From NCBI RefSeq assembly GCF_001544455.2, contig NZ_FCOC02000004.1, forward strand, positions 124,001-188,000: a DNA stretch of 64,000 bases, given 5' to 3'. The DNA comes from Caballeronia sordidicola. GTDB taxonomy: Bacteria; Pseudomonadota; Gammaproteobacteria; Burkholderiales; Burkholderiaceae. Both the position numbers and the translations under genes were made by a program. The notes under the pieces are model-generated. The model made no database searches. It saw nothing but the letters and a program-made list of their open reading frames with translations, and was not told where the DNA came from. This document shows positions 1 through 9,485 of the stretch, in pieces; the first letter of the stretch is position 1, and each line of letters opens with the position of its first letter.

Positions 1-213
1 GCCGAGACTGCGACTATTGGCGCGCCGAAGACGATGGCGATCCAGTCAACCAGTCTGGAGGAAACCGAGCGCGTGGCCATTGCTCGTGCCGTGCATGGCG
101 CTCACGGCAATCTTGCTCAGGCAGCACGTGCGCTGGGCGTCTCGCGCAGCACGCTGTATCGAAAGCTTCAGATCTATCAACTGGAAGGCATTGTCAAACC
201 TGTCGCGGAGTGA
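1..213 (+). CDS. C-terminal end of a Fis-type (sigma-54-dependent) transcriptional activator, partial
   Basis: Frame 1 is open from the window edge to a TGA at 211-213 and encodes 70 residues. The last ~45 residues form a Fis-type helix-turn-helix (AIARAVHGAHGNLAQAAR, then LGVSRSTLYRKL), the DNA-binding end of NtrC/AcoR-like enhancer-binding proteins. The receiver or GAF part and the AAA+ ATPase lie outside the window, so the inducer and subfamily cannot be read. It precedes the efflux operon on the same strand by 506 bp. AcoR-type acetoin regulation is possible but not shown. Confidence 0.8.
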   Translation, partial: AETATIGAPKTMAIQSTSLEETERVAIARAVHGAHGNLAQAARALGVSRSTLYRKLQIYQLEGIVKPVAE

Positions 214-719
214 CGGGCCTTTTTGTGCACACCCCACACCTCCACGCAGCGGTAGCGAAATCGCCGACGAATCCTTGATTGGCGAGTTTTTGCTTCACGC
301 GCGTTGAAACGCAATTCCGTACCAAATCGCACAAGACCGTGCAATCTTCCGCTGAGTCCGATTCCGTATGCTGACGGTGCATCTCGTAGGCACGAACATT
401 AGCTTAATCGCGATGTCGTGAGATCGTTGCTCCTTTTTAACGTCGGCGAGCTAGTCGATCCTTACATGTCGCTTCTTGCCCCGACGCCTTTTGAAAATAC
501 CATGTCTATAAAACTGTCATTGAAAGACTGCTCAGGTAGAAGCGCACGCGTCTATCGAAATTGAAAAGAGCGCAAATTCTTAATCGCCACGACCCGTTCA
601 CGCTCACTGGAAGCGTTTTGACGCCCCCATTCCGGACCAGGATTGAGCGAATTCAAACGCTCGCGAAAAGCCATGCGTGACTCCGGTCCGAACGCGAATT
701 TCGACATTGGAGTGATCAC
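214..719. other. Intergenic region with one copy of the 117-bp repeat
   Basis: No convincing gene is seen here. Positions 295-411 hold the inverted-repeat copy described separately. Weak similarity to the region just before the bufA start continues to about 440 after a short insertion, but the start codon is not preserved. The remainder (about 440-719) is the leader of the ytcA-like gene, with a GGAG at 709-712. No clear intrinsic terminator was found after the upstream activator gene. Confidence 0.6.
295..411 (+). repeat. 117-bp inverted repeat, copy 1 (promoter/leader-like)
   Basis: Its reverse complement matches 13653-13769 with about 5 mismatches in 117 positions. In the orientation that precedes bufA, this copy points right, toward the ytcA-mdtNOP operon. 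It contains a dyad at 301-312, a possible hairpin GCAC-AAGACC-GTGC at 329-342 and another CCGT-ATGCTG-ACGG at 364-377. All mismatches fall outside those three structures. It could be a duplicated promoter, a structured leader, or the relic of a duplication. Confidence 0.85.
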
Positions 720-1010
720 ATGGCAGTTTCGGAAAGGCACGGCGCCATGCGAGTGATCAGCACTGCGGCCATCTCGGCCTTGCTTGAGACAGGGTGCGTG
801 AATTCGCCGTCCGTCAACTTGCTTGGCGCGTATTTTCCGGACTGGCTGTTTTGTATTGTCGCGGGCGTCGTGCTGACAGTGGTCATCCACCAGATTCTCG
901 CACGTCTGCCTGACAGCCGCCGTTTCGGGCCTTCTGCGGTGATCTATCCCACACTCGTCATGCTGTTGGCGCTGGTTACCTGGTTGATCTTCTTTCAGCA
1001 ATCGGCTTGA
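720..1010 (+). CDS. ytcA: YtcA-like small membrane (lipo)protein of an efflux operon
   Basis: This is a 96-aa protein. A hydrophobic N-terminus ends in Cys-26 (LLETGCVNSPSV), followed by GAYFPDWLFC and two further hydrophobic segments (about 38-57 and 75-92). The GAY-P-W-FC signature and the position before an MdtNOP set match E. coli YtcA, a small inner-membrane protein of unknown precise role. The lipobox is weak. GGAG at 709-712 sits seven bases before the chosen ATG; an internal ATG at 747 also has a purine-rich stretch upstream. The membrane-fusion gene begins 13 bases downstream, so co-transcription is likely. Confidence 0.75.
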   Translation: MAVSERHGAMRVISTAAISALLETGCVNSPSVNLLGAYFPDWLFCIVAGVVLTVVIHQILARLPDSRRFGPSAVIYPTLVMLLALVTWLIFFQQSA

Positions 1011-1023
1011 GCACGGGAACGCC

Positions 1024-2085
1024 ATGACTGCGCCGACAGCCAACAAGGCATCGAACAAGAAGTACCTGGCCATCGCACTGGTGGCGGTGACCGTGCTCGC
1101 ACTTCTCTTCGTGCTTCGCGCCGTCGATCATGAGCCGCGTACCGACGACGCGTACGTCTATGCGGACACGATCGATGTTGTGCCGGAAGTCAACGGCCGC
1201 ATTGCCGAACTGGCCGTTCGCGACAACCAGGCGATCAAGCAAGGCGACCTGCTGTTTCAGATCGACCCGCGTCCTTATAAGGATGCGTTGATGCGCACAC
1301 AGGCGAGTCTGGTCGCGCTTGACAAGCAGATTGCGCTAAGCCAGCGCGCGGTCAACGCGCAGCAATACAACGCACGGTCCGCTCACGCAGCGGTCGAACG
1401 TGCACGAGCTGCGGCGATGCAGGCGACGGACACCTTGCGTCGGACTGAACCGTTGTTGTCGCCTGGATATGTGTCGGCGCAGGACGTCGATCTTGCCCGC
1501 ACGGCGCAACGCGCCACGCAAGCTGAACTCGCCGCCGCCGAGCTGCAGGCGCAGCAGGCCGCGGCGGCGGTGAGCGGCGTCGATGCACTGGTTGCCCAGC
1601 GGGCGATGGTCGAGGCCGAGATCGCGATAGCCGAACTGAATCTGGAATTCGCGACGGTGCGCGCGCCGTTCGACGGCCGCGTAGCATCACTGAAGACATC
1701 GACCGGGCAATTCGCTTCCGCGCTTAAACCCGTATTCACGCTGATCGATACACGGCAATGGTATGTGGTCGCCAATTTTCGCGAGACCGAGTTGAAAGGT
1801 ATCCACGTCGGGACCTCGGCGACGGTCTATCTGCTGAGCGACACCAGTCGGCGTTTTCGCGGCACGGTCGACTCGATCAGCTACGGCGTACTGCCGAATG
1901 AAGGCGGCGTAGCGTTACCGGGCGGCCTGCCGCGTATCGAACGCACGCTCAACTGGGTCCATGTCGCGCAGCGCTTTCCGGTCAAAATCCGGGTAGAGCA
2001 TCCCGATCCGGAGTTGTTCCGCATCGGCACTTCCGCGGTCGCCGTTCTCTATCCCGAAGGCGGTATCAATGCCGGCCGTCGTTGA
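1024..2085 (+). CDS. mdtN: HlyD-family periplasmic adaptor of a multidrug efflux pump (MdtN-like)
   Basis: The protein is 353 aa, close to MdtN (about 343). It has one N-terminal transmembrane anchor (about 14-34), a biotinyl-lipoyl-like half motif (VPEVNGRIAELAVRDNQAIK), a long Ala/Gln-rich coiled-coil hairpin (about 95-195), and a beta-barrel with APFDGRVASLKTSTGQF. It would bridge the inner-membrane FUSC protein and the outer-membrane factor. ytcA precedes it by 13 bp and mdtO follows after 9 bp, so all are probably one transcript. Substrates cannot be inferred; related pumps export aromatic or cationic compounds. Confidence 0.85.
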   Translation: MTAPTANKASNKKYLAIALVAVTVLALLFVLRAVDHEPRTDDAYVYADTIDVVPEVNGRIAELAVRDNQAIKQGDLLFQIDPRPYKDALMRTQASLVALDKQIALSQRAVNAQQYNARSAHAAVERARAAAMQATDTLRRTEPLLSPGYVSAQDVDLARTAQRATQAELAAAELQAQQAAAAVSGVDALVAQRAMVEAEIAIAELNLEFATVRAPFDGRVASLKTSTGQFASALKPVFTLIDTRQWYVVANFRETELKGIHVGTSATVYLLSDTSRRFRGTVDSISYGVLPNEGGVALPGGLPRIERTLNWVHVAQRFPVKIRVEHPDPELFRIGTSAVAVLYPEGGINAGRR

Positions 2086-2094
2086 GGAGCGCAC

Positions 2095-4179
2095 ATGAGC
2101 CTCGTGGACGTTCTGCCGGAGACGCTGCGCGATGGGATCGCTTTCCTGCGCGCCGAGCTTGCGCCGTTTCCGGGACGCGTCAACGTGATGCTGCGCGCGC
2201 TGCTGACCAGTGCGATCGTCATTGTGATGTCGTTGACGCTCGAAGTTCCGGAGCTGCCATTGTCGCTGCTGGTGGTGTTCTACGTCACGCAGTCGAATGT
2301 GGTGATCACGCGGCTCGTTGGCCTGATGTTCATCATCGGGTCGACGATTGCGATCGGCAGTTCCATCCTCCTGTTGAAATTTACGTTTGACTATCCGCTG
2401 GTCCGTATCGTCGTTGCTAGCGCGCTGTTCTTTGGCAGTGTCTACCTGATGCGCGTGCTGAAGATCGGCATCGTGTTTTTCATTGTTGCGATCGTGATCA
2501 TCTACGTACAAACCTTCGTTGACCAGACAGACCAGGCCGAGTTGCTGATTCGCGCCGTGCTGTGGGTGTGGGTCGCGGTGAACTACCCGATTGCGTTGAC
2601 ACTCGTGATCAACTCGCTGCTCTTGCCCGCAGAGCCACAACGTCAATTGAAAGCGGAGTTCGAGCGGCAACTGACAGCCGTCGATACACGTCTGACGCAA
2701 CTGATCGACGGCGGCCCAGTGCCGGCCCCGATCACAACGACTCAGGTCCAGCAAGGCGCACTTACGCTGCAAAAGCTGCTCAAATTCGCCACGATGCGCG
2801 ACTCCCGCTACCGCGATACGCAGGCCTGGCACCTCGCGTCGATTGCCACGGTTACGCGTCTACATCTGGGCGCGAGCCAGCTGGTTGCCGGTGAACAGCG
2901 GTCAAGTCTGTACGCGCTGCGGGAGAACTGCCGCGCGCTCGCCACCGCGCTTGCCAACGATGCACCCTATAGCATCGAGCGTGCGCCCACGCCGGACATC
3001 GCGGACGCCGTGGGCAGGGCAGATACGGTGATCGAGATGCAGCGCGCGCTCAGCGCGTTGAGCGATTTCGGCGCGCGTGGCGAGCCGGCCGCCAGTCCGC
3101 CGGTGAAAGAGCCAATGATCGTGCTGGACGCATGGACCAACCCCGCGTACGCACGCTTTTCGCTGAAGACACTGCTCGCAGTGCTCATTTCGTATGTCTT
3201 CTATAACGCATCCGATTGGCAAGGTATCCATACGATCATGCTGACCTGCCTTATCGTCGCGCTGCCGAGCCTTGGCGCATCGACGCAGCGCGCGCTGCTG
3301 CGCGTGGCCGGTGCGCTCGGCGGGAGCACGCTTGCACTGCTGGTCGTCGTATTCGTGATTCCCCGGCTCGATAGTATTGCTGGCTTATTGCTGATGGCGT
3401 TGCCGATCGCCGCGCTCGCTGCGTGGATCGCGGCCGGATCGGAGCGCATCGGCTACGCCGGGGTGCAGTTGCTATTCACGTTCTCGCTCGCGGTGCTTGG
3501 CCAGTTCGGGCCCACCACCAACCTCACCGAAATTCGCGACCGCATGGTCGGAATCCTGCTCGGCGTTGGCATAGCGACTTTCATCCAGATGTCGTTCTGG
3601 CGAGAAGCCGAGGGCGACGTGCTGCGTTTGAAGCTCGCGTCCATGCTCCGCCCCGTCGCCGCGCTGTTGCGCGTGGCCCCGGGACACGTGGGGGCGAGCG
3701 GACAACTATCCTATGCGCAGCAGCAGTTGCAGACCTGGGCCGTCCTGGGTGACTGCGAGGCGATGCTGGCGCGGGTCGCGCTCGAACCGAACTGGCAGGA
3801 GGGCGAGCAGGCTCACTTGACGATGCGTGCCCAAGTAGTCCTCGCACAGGGACGGGAAATCATGCTGGCCGGCGATGCGCTTCACAAGGCGCTCGATGCT
3901 TATGATGCCCGCGCAACCGGGGAGACCGTCGACACGGTACGCGCGATCCAGGAGCGGGCGGCCGCGCGTATCGACCGCTATGCAAGTGAACTTTCATCCA
4001 GCCCGCCCACGGCCCGCCAGCCGCGTCGTATCGAGATCGTTGCGAGGGCGGACGGGTTGCCCGACGCGCCGCTTTGGGCGAGCTTGCGCCGACTGGCGGG
4101 TGAGGTGGCCGGATTGCCGGACTGGGAGCTTGCCGCGCCGCATCCCGGTGTCTTGCGCGAGTTTTCCGAACATGACTGA
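2095..4179 (+). CDS. mdtO: FUSC-family inner-membrane efflux protein (MdtO-like)
   Basis: The protein is 694 aa, near the MdtO length of 683. It shows the FUSC layout: an N-terminal block of hydrophobic helices (about 35-180), a soluble middle region (about 185-340), a second membrane block (about 350-500) and a soluble C-terminus. GAGG lies just before the ATG. It overlaps the outer-membrane factor gene by 8 bp, indicating translational coupling. FUSC proteins pair with HlyD adaptors in aromatic acid or drug export (AaeAB, MdtNOP). The whole ytcA-mdtN-mdtO-mdtP order supports the assignment over AaeB. Confidence 0.85.
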   Translation: MSLVDVLPETLRDGIAFLRAELAPFPGRVNVMLRALLTSAIVIVMSLTLEVPELPLSLLVVFYVTQSNVVITRLVGLMFIIGSTIAIGSSILLLKFTFDYPLVRIVVASALFFGSVYLMRVLKIGIVFFIVAIVIIYVQTFVDQTDQAELLIRAVLWVWVAVNYPIALTLVINSLLLPAEPQRQLKAEFERQLTAVDTRLTQLIDGGPVPAPITTTQVQQGALTLQKLLKFATMRDSRYRDTQAWHLASIATVTRLHLGASQLVAGEQRSSLYALRENCRALATALANDAPYSIERAPTPDIADAVGRADTVIEMQRALSALSDFGARGEPAASPPVKEPMIVLDAWTNPAYARFSLKTLLAVLISYVFYNASDWQGIHTIMLTCLIVALPSLGASTQRALLRVAGALGGSTLALLVVVFVIPRLDSIAGLLLMALPIAALAAWIAAGSERIGYAGVQLLFTFSLAVLGQFGPTTNLTEIRDRMVGILLGVGIATFIQMSFWREAEGDVLRLKLASMLRPVAALLRVAPGHVGASGQLSYAQQQLQTWAVLGDCEAMLARVALEPNWQEGEQAHLTMRAQVVLAQGREIMLAGDALHKALDAYDARATGETVDTVRAIQERAAARIDRYASELSSSPPTARQPRRIEIVARADGLPDAPLWASLRRLAGEVAGLPDWELAAPHPGVLREFSEHD

Positions 4180-5659
4180 ACCGGACCGTCTGCGTTGGCG
4201 TTCGTTTCGGCACAACGTCGCGCTTTTCGCCGGGCTTGCATGCGCATTGACAGGGTGCGCGTTGATTCATCACGATACCGCGCCCTATACGCCCATTGCG
4301 CCAGAAAAAATTCGCCTCGCCGACGATATTCATCTTGCGCGCGATGGCTGGCCGTCGGCGAATTGGTGGACGGGTTACGGCGACGCGCAGCTCGACATAC
4401 TGATCGATCGGGCGCTCGCCGATGCGCCAACGATGGTGATCGCGCGCATGCGCGTGGTGCGGGCGAAATCGGACGTCGAGCTCGTCAAGGCAGGTTCCAA
4501 CCTGCAGGTTGTCGCGCTGGGCTTGATCGACCGCGAGCGGGTGTCGTCGAATGGCTTTCTTGGGCCGTTCGCACTGAACGATCCGGCGCTGGGCTTCTCC
4601 GGCCCGTGGTACACCGAGGGAATCGTGGGGCTTGGCGCGAGTCTGGACATCGATATATGGGGGAAACAGCGCGCGCAGGTTGCGGCCTCGCTCGGCGTGC
4701 AGAACGCGCGGCTCGCGGAGGCATCTGCGGTTGAGCTTGAGATTTCGACCGATGTTGCACAGATTTACTTCGGAATCCAGACCACATACCAGTTGATTGA
4801 TTTGCTGGAGCAGTTGCGGCAGATAGCGGCATTCGCGACTGATGCGCACGAGGCACGCGTGGCGCGGGGCCTGGAGTCGCGCACCTTTGTTGAAGACGCG
4901 CGAGCACACCAGCTAGCCGTGCAGCGGCAAATCATCAACGCGGGGGCGCAGATCCAGCAGTTCCGCGAATCGCTGCGCGCGCTGCTTGGCGCCAGCGCGG
5001 ACAACTTGCCCACGATCGAGCCTGTACCGCTGCCTGAATCGCGCGCCACGTTGCCCTCGACGCTGTCGTACGAATTGCTCGCTCGCCGGCCCGATCTGCA
5101 GGCGATGCGCTCGTATGTGCAGGCGTCGTTCGACAGGATCGATGCTGCGAAGGCCGCGTTTTATCCGAGCTTCGACATCAAGGCGTTCTTCGGCGTCGAC
5201 GCGCTGCATCTCGCCGATCTGTTCACACATGCCAGCCAGCAGTTCAATCTCATACCGGGCGTGTACCTGCCTATTTTCGACGGCGGCCGCCTGAACGCGA
5301 ACCTGGGTGGCGCACGCACAGAGAGCAACCTGCTGATCGAACAATACGATCAGGCGGTACTCGACGCGGTGCGTGATGTCGCGAAAACCGGCAGCCGCCT
5401 GCAGGACTTGAATACCGAAGCGCAACTGCAGACGCAGAAGGTGCAGGCGGTCTCGTTTGCGCATGAAAGCGCCGAAGCGCTCTATCGGCGTGGACTCGCT
5501 GACAGGCTGGCCGCGATGGACGCGCGAAAGCCGGTGATTGCCGAGCAGCTTGCGCTTCTTGAGATCGACGGACAGCGCCTCAGCCAGGAGATCGCGCTGG
5601 TGAAGGCACTTGGCGGCGGATATCGGGCTGATCCACCGGTCGAGCTGAATCCGCGCTGA
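4172..5659 (+). CDS. mdtP: RND-type outer-membrane efflux lipoprotein (MdtP-like, OEP family)
   Basis: The protein is 495 aa (MdtP is 488). The ATG at 4172 overlaps the end of mdtO; an earlier in-frame start would run far into mdtO and was rejected. The N-terminus has a lipoprotein signal ending at ACALTGC. Two OEP repeats follow, with typical features such as WWTGYGD, LLARRPDLQAMR, AAKAAFYPSFD and LPIFDGGRLNANL. It forms the outer-membrane channel of the pump encoded by the three genes upstream and ends the operon; the next gene starts 187 bp later. Confidence 0.88.
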   Translation: MTEPDRLRWRSFRHNVALFAGLACALTGCALIHHDTAPYTPIAPEKIRLADDIHLARDGWPSANWWTGYGDAQLDILIDRALADAPTMVIARMRVVRAKSDVELVKAGSNLQVVALGLIDRERVSSNGFLGPFALNDPALGFSGPWYTEGIVGLGASLDIDIWGKQRAQVAASLGVQNARLAEASAVELEISTDVAQIYFGIQTTYQLIDLLEQLRQIAAFATDAHEARVARGLESRTFVEDARAHQLAVQRQIINAGAQIQQFRESLRALLGASADNLPTIEPVPLPESRATLPSTLSYELLARRPDLQAMRSYVQASFDRIDAAKAAFYPSFDIKAFFGVDALHLADLFTHASQQFNLIPGVYLPIFDGGRLNANLGGARTESNLLIEQYDQAVLDAVRDVAKTGSRLQDLNTEAQLQTQKVQAVSFAHESAEALYRRGLADRLAAMDARKPVIAEQLALLEIDGQRLSQEIALVKALGGGYRADPPVELNPR

Positions 5660-5846
5660 TCGCGCTGCTGGAATGTGCGATACCCGCAACTCGTGACACA
5701 ATCAAGCGGTAGGATTAAATAGGCGGGACGCGTTGTTACCAGCGTCGCACCGCATTGCTCAGGAAAGCTCGTGCAGACCGCGAGAAAGATCCTGTGCCGC
5801 AAAGGAAACGAAACGCCCTAGGGAATCCACGCCCGGAGATCGAACG

Positions 5847-6806
5847 ATGGCCGAGAACGTTCTGTCATTGCCATGCCGTCCGAAATTGATCTCGATTGAC
5901 GAGATCCTGACCGCACGACCCCAGCGGCCGATTGCAACTACGCGCGGGCGCGGCTGGAATGGGCTGACGGCCGATCTTCATCGGCCTTACTTCGGCTGCG
6001 CCGAAAGCTATGCGGGTCTCGATCATCACCTGATTGGTTACTGCCCTTCGGGTAGCGCCAAACTGGTTCAGAGCCGAGCCGGAGTCGTTCATGAGAGCGT
6101 GATCACGGCGGGGACCTCGTACATCATGCCTGCCGGTTACGAGTCGACCTGGGAAGGCGATTCGGGGTTGTCCGCCAGGCTGCGCATTCCACCCTCGCTT
6201 GTCGCCTTGGCGGCGGAGCAGCTTGGCCGCAGAAAAAGCCAGGTGGAAATCCGTAACGTGTTTCAGGCGCGCGATCTGGTGATCGAGCGCCTCACACAGA
6301 TCTTGCTCGTGGAACTGGATAGAAAAGCGCATCCCGTCCAGGTGTTGATTGTCGATGCCATATCCACAGCGCTGGTCGCTCATATGCTGCGCGCGTATAA
6401 CGCTTTCGAGGCGGTGGAGTGCGCACGGGAGCGATCGCTTCGCGCGGTTGAAATTGCCCGGTTGACTGAATTTATCGAAGGCAATCTTCATCAGACGATC
6501 ACCCTTGAGGATCTGGCGTCGGTAGTGAACGTCAGCCGCTTCCATTTCAGCCGTTTGTTCAAGCGCAGCACAGGTTGCACTGCCATCAGCTTTGTAGAGC
6601 AGTGCCGGATTCGGCAGGCTCAAACGCTGATTACCGACACCGATCTGCCGCTCGCTGAGATCGCGCTGACGGTGGGCTTTGTCGACCAAAGCCATTTCAC
6701 CAGACGATTTCACCGTCACGTCGGATGCACGCCAGCGGTTTTCGCGCGCGAACAGGGACGGCGGCGCTCGCGGTTCCGAGCAGCGCGATTGGACGGAGAG
6801 AGTTGA
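5847..6806 (+). CDS. AraC-family transcriptional regulator, paralogue 1
   Basis: The protein is 319 aa. It has an N-terminal cupin-like ligand domain similar to AraC_binding_2 (from SIDEILTARPQRPIATTR to about 200) and a C-terminal AraC DNA-binding domain with two HTHs (LASVVNVSRFHFSRLFKRST and IALTVGFVDQSHFTRRFHRH). The ATG at 5847 follows CGGAG at 5833-5837 and was chosen over an upstream in-frame start. It is clearly a paralogue of the regulator at 8515-9453, and the two flank a minus-strand flavoprotein gene. It ends 14 bp before that convergent gene. Its inducer is unknown. Confidence 0.88.
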   Translation: MAENVLSLPCRPKLISIDEILTARPQRPIATTRGRGWNGLTADLHRPYFGCAESYAGLDHHLIGYCPSGSAKLVQSRAGVVHESVITAGTSYIMPAGYESTWEGDSGLSARLRIPPSLVALAAEQLGRRKSQVEIRNVFQARDLVIERLTQILLVELDRKAHPVQVLIVDAISTALVAHMLRAYNAFEAVECARERSLRAVEIARLTEFIEGNLHQTITLEDLASVVNVSRFHFSRLFKRSTGCTAISFVEQCRIRQAQTLITDTDLPLAEIALTVGFVDQSHFTRRFHRHVGCTPAVFAREQGRRRSRFRAARLDGES

Positions 6807-6820
6807 CCCTAGCCGCCGTG

Positions 6821-8221
6821 CTACGCGTGCATCATCCACCCGCCCGCGGCCATTGCCGCCTGACGTAACGCCTCCGACAAGACGGGATACGGATGACAGA
6901 TTCGCGCGAAGTCTTCGCAAATCATGGACGCTTCCATCGCAATGGTCACCTGTGAAATCAGATCGGCGGCCCCTGGCCCGACGAGATGAGCGCCCGCGAT
7001 GAGGTTCGTACCGGAGTCGACCAGCAGCTTCACAAATCCCTCGGAAGTGCCGCAGATCGCGGCGCGCGCACTCGCGGCGAGCGAACAGTAGCCGACTCTA
7101 TACGCGGCTCCAGCTTCACGAAGTTCGTCCTCGGTTTTCCCGATCACGGCGACCTCAGGACTTGTATAGAGGACGTACGGGATTGACGAGTAGTTGACGA
7201 ATCCGGGAAGACCCGCGATACGCTCGGCGCAAGCGATCGCCTCTTCTTCGGCTTTGGACATAAGCATCGGGCCAGTTGCGGCGTCACCCACCACCCATAT
7301 TCCGAGGCCGTTTGTCATTGGTCCCTGTTGAGGCAATGCGCCTTCCGTATCGGCCTGAATGCCAAGGTTCGCGAGGTTCAGTCCGGTCGTCAAGGGCCGA
7401 CGGCCGATAGCAACAAGGGCCATGTCCGCGTCGAGTGTAGTGATCTCAGTGGATTCGGCTGTACGGAGCTGGATGGAAACACTGTTGGAGTGCTTATCGA
7501 TTCCAATAGCGTTACTCGACAACCTGATATCAATGCCTTGCCGCTTCAGCGAGCGCTCAAGAGTGGCCGTGACGTCGCTGTCGAGCCAGTGGCAGATGCG
7601 ATCATGACGCTCAATGAGGGTTATACGCGAGCCGAGTCGTCTCCAGATTGAACCCAGCTCGACACCCACGGCGCCTGCGCCGATGATCGCCAGATGCCGC
7701 GGCACCCGGTCGAGCGACAACGCATCAGCGGAATGGAGAATCCGCGTGTGATCGAAAGAGGCGAATGGAAGTGGGACCGGCTCCGAGCCCGTGGCAATAA
7801 CGACGGAAGTTCCGGACAGCGTTTGCTGCGAGCCGTCCGCTTTCCTGACGATAACCTGTCCTGCTGCGGCGAGCAGGGCATTGCCGTAGATCAGTGCCAC
7901 TCCATGCTTACGCAACAGCTTGTGGATGCTCTTCGACATCTGTTCAACGGCCGCCGTCTTATAGGCCATCATCTGCATCAGGTTGAGCGCCGGTGCGCAG
8001 TCAACGCCAAGCGCAGCGTTCTTCCCCTTGCTGGCCAGATCGTATATCTCAGAGGTATGAAGCAGCAATCGGGACGGGATGCAGCCGGTTCGAATGCCCG
8101 TTCCGCCCACGTTCGACGCTCGTTCAATACAGGCGACGGAGAACCCAAGCTGCGCCGCCCGAATGGCGGTGTTGTAGCCGCCTGCGCCGCAACCGATGAC
8201 GATGACGTCGTAATGGTTCAT
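6821..8221 (-). CDS. Degenerate dihydrolipoamide dehydrogenase homologue (flavoprotein disulfide reductase)
   Basis: The full 466-aa Lpd fold is present: FAD motif VIGCGAGGYNTA (9-20), NAD motif IIGAGAVGVELGS, ADMALVAIGRRP and the C-terminal interface domain. Two catalytic positions differ from active Lpd. In GGTGIRTGCIPSR the first redox Cys is Gly-42, leaving only Cys-47. In ICHPYPVLSE the catalytic His is Tyr-445, though Glu-450 remains. The codon at 42 reads GGC on the minus strand, one base from TGC. It probably cannot reduce lipoamide. It may be a redox-silent NAD(P)H:acceptor enzyme or a decaying copy. It lies between two AraC regulators, with no 2-oxoacid dehydrogenase genes nearby. 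Confidence 0.85.
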   Translation of the reverse strand: MNHYDVIVIGCGAGGYNTAIRAAQLGFSVACIERASNVGGTGIRTGCIPSRLLLHTSEIYDLASKGKNAALGVDCAPALNLMQMMAYKTAAVEQMSKSIHKLLRKHGVALIYGNALLAAAGQVIVRKADGSQQTLSGTSVVIATGSEPVPLPFASFDHTRILHSADALSLDRVPRHLAIIGAGAVGVELGSIWRRLGSRITLIERHDRICHWLDSDVTATLERSLKRQGIDIRLSSNAIGIDKHSNSVSIQLRTAESTEITTLDADMALVAIGRRPLTTGLNLANLGIQADTEGALPQQGPMTNGLGIWVVGDAATGPMLMSKAEEEAIACAERIAGLPGFVNYSSIPYVLYTSPEVAVIGKTEDELREAGAAYRVGYCSLAASARAAICGTSEGFVKLLVDSGTNLIAGAHLVGPGAADLISQVTIAMEASMICEDFARICHPYPVLSEALRQAAMAAGGWMMHA

Positions 8222-8514
8222 CAGCCTTGCGCCCTGGACTCTTACTAAGGAAGAAGAATGAACGGCATTGGAATCCGCCTTTGCAGCCCATCAATTCCGG
8301 CGGCGGCATGGAGACTACGGGCCGTAGCGTATCAGGACAAAGGAAAGACGAATTGAACACTCTTGCGCACGTTGGTCGATACTTGATGAGCCATGCAAGC
8401 GGAGCGGCGAATGCCGGATAGTGTCTGACGTTATGGGTATTCGATATCGCCTGTTGCTACCTCGACCGGGAATATTTTCGTGATAGCATTTCTGCTCGAA
8501 TCCGGCACTGCAAC

Positions 8515-9453
8515 ATGTCAACGACTTACCAAACCGCCGATAAGCCTGTCAGCATTGATGAGATCGTGCGTGTGTTGTCGCATCGTCCCATTGCGACCAC
8601 GCGCGAGCGCGCGTGGCCAGGTGTCACCGTGGATATGTATGCTCCACTCCCCAACGTATCCGAGAGATACCCCGCGCTCGACCATCATCTGATCTGCTAT
8701 TGCCCGACCGGCAATGCACGGCTTGTTCAGGGACGAGATGGCGTTGTCCACGAAAGTCTCATCTCCGCAGGCGTTTCAATGATCATGCCGGCGGGATGCG
8801 ACTCGCTTTGGGAGGGCAGTGCGTCTGCCACGGCAAGATTGCGCATCCCAACGTCTCTGATTGCGTCCGCGGGCGAGCAAATTGGACGTCACAGCATTTC
8901 GAAGGTCGAGATCCGGAACGTGTTCGAGACGCGAGATCCCGTCATCGAGCACGTGGCGCAGGTACTTATTGAAGAAATCGATCGCAAGCCTCACCCCGCG
9001 CAGACCCTGATTGTCGATCATGTGTCGTTCGCGCTGGCAGCGCATCTGCTTCGAAGTTACAACGTGTTTGAGTCCGTTGCGTCACCGGTATTGCCCGCGC
9101 TAAGCAGAGTCGAAGTCGCTCGTCTCACCGAATACATCGAAGACAATCTGGACGGACCCATTGGACTCGCCGAACTTGCAGGCATAGTGAATGTGAGCCG
9201 TTTTCACTTTACTCGTCTCTTCAAGCGGAGCACGGGTATGACGGCCATTGGCTTTGTCGAGCAATGCCGGATTCGTCGCGCTCGATCTCTGATTCTTGAA
9301 ACTACGATTCCCCTCTCAGAAATTGCACTCATTACGGGTTTTGCGGATCAGAGTCATTTTACGAGGCGTTTTCATCGTCACGTGGGTTGCACGCCTGCCG
9401 CATTTGCGCGGGAGCATGGCCGGCGACGGGCAGTGAAGGGGGCGGCGAATTGA
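8515..9453 (+). CDS. AraC-family transcriptional regulator, paralogue 2
   Basis: The protein is 312 aa and has the same architecture as the regulator at 5847-6806. An N-terminal domain begins with SIDEIVRVLSHRPIATTR and carries the shared LDHHLICYCPTG motif. A C-terminal AraC HTH pair includes VSRFHFTRLFKRST and ADQSHFTRRFHRHVGC. It is divergent from the Lpd-like gene (293-bp spacer), a usual place for control sites of both. The duplication suggests two regulators reading related ligands, or one replacing the other. Confidence 0.88.
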   Translation: MSTTYQTADKPVSIDEIVRVLSHRPIATTRERAWPGVTVDMYAPLPNVSERYPALDHHLICYCPTGNARLVQGRDGVVHESLISAGVSMIMPAGCDSLWEGSASATARLRIPTSLIASAGEQIGRHSISKVEIRNVFETRDPVIEHVAQVLIEEIDRKPHPAQTLIVDHVSFALAAHLLRSYNVFESVASPVLPALSRVEVARLTEYIEDNLDGPIGLAELAGIVNVSRFHFTRLFKRSTGMTAIGFVEQCRIRRARSLILETTIPLSEIALITGFADQSHFTRRFHRHVGCTPAAFAREHGRRRAVKGAAN

Positions 9454-9485
9454 CTGCCGGCATCCCACGAATTCTCAGCAGGTGA

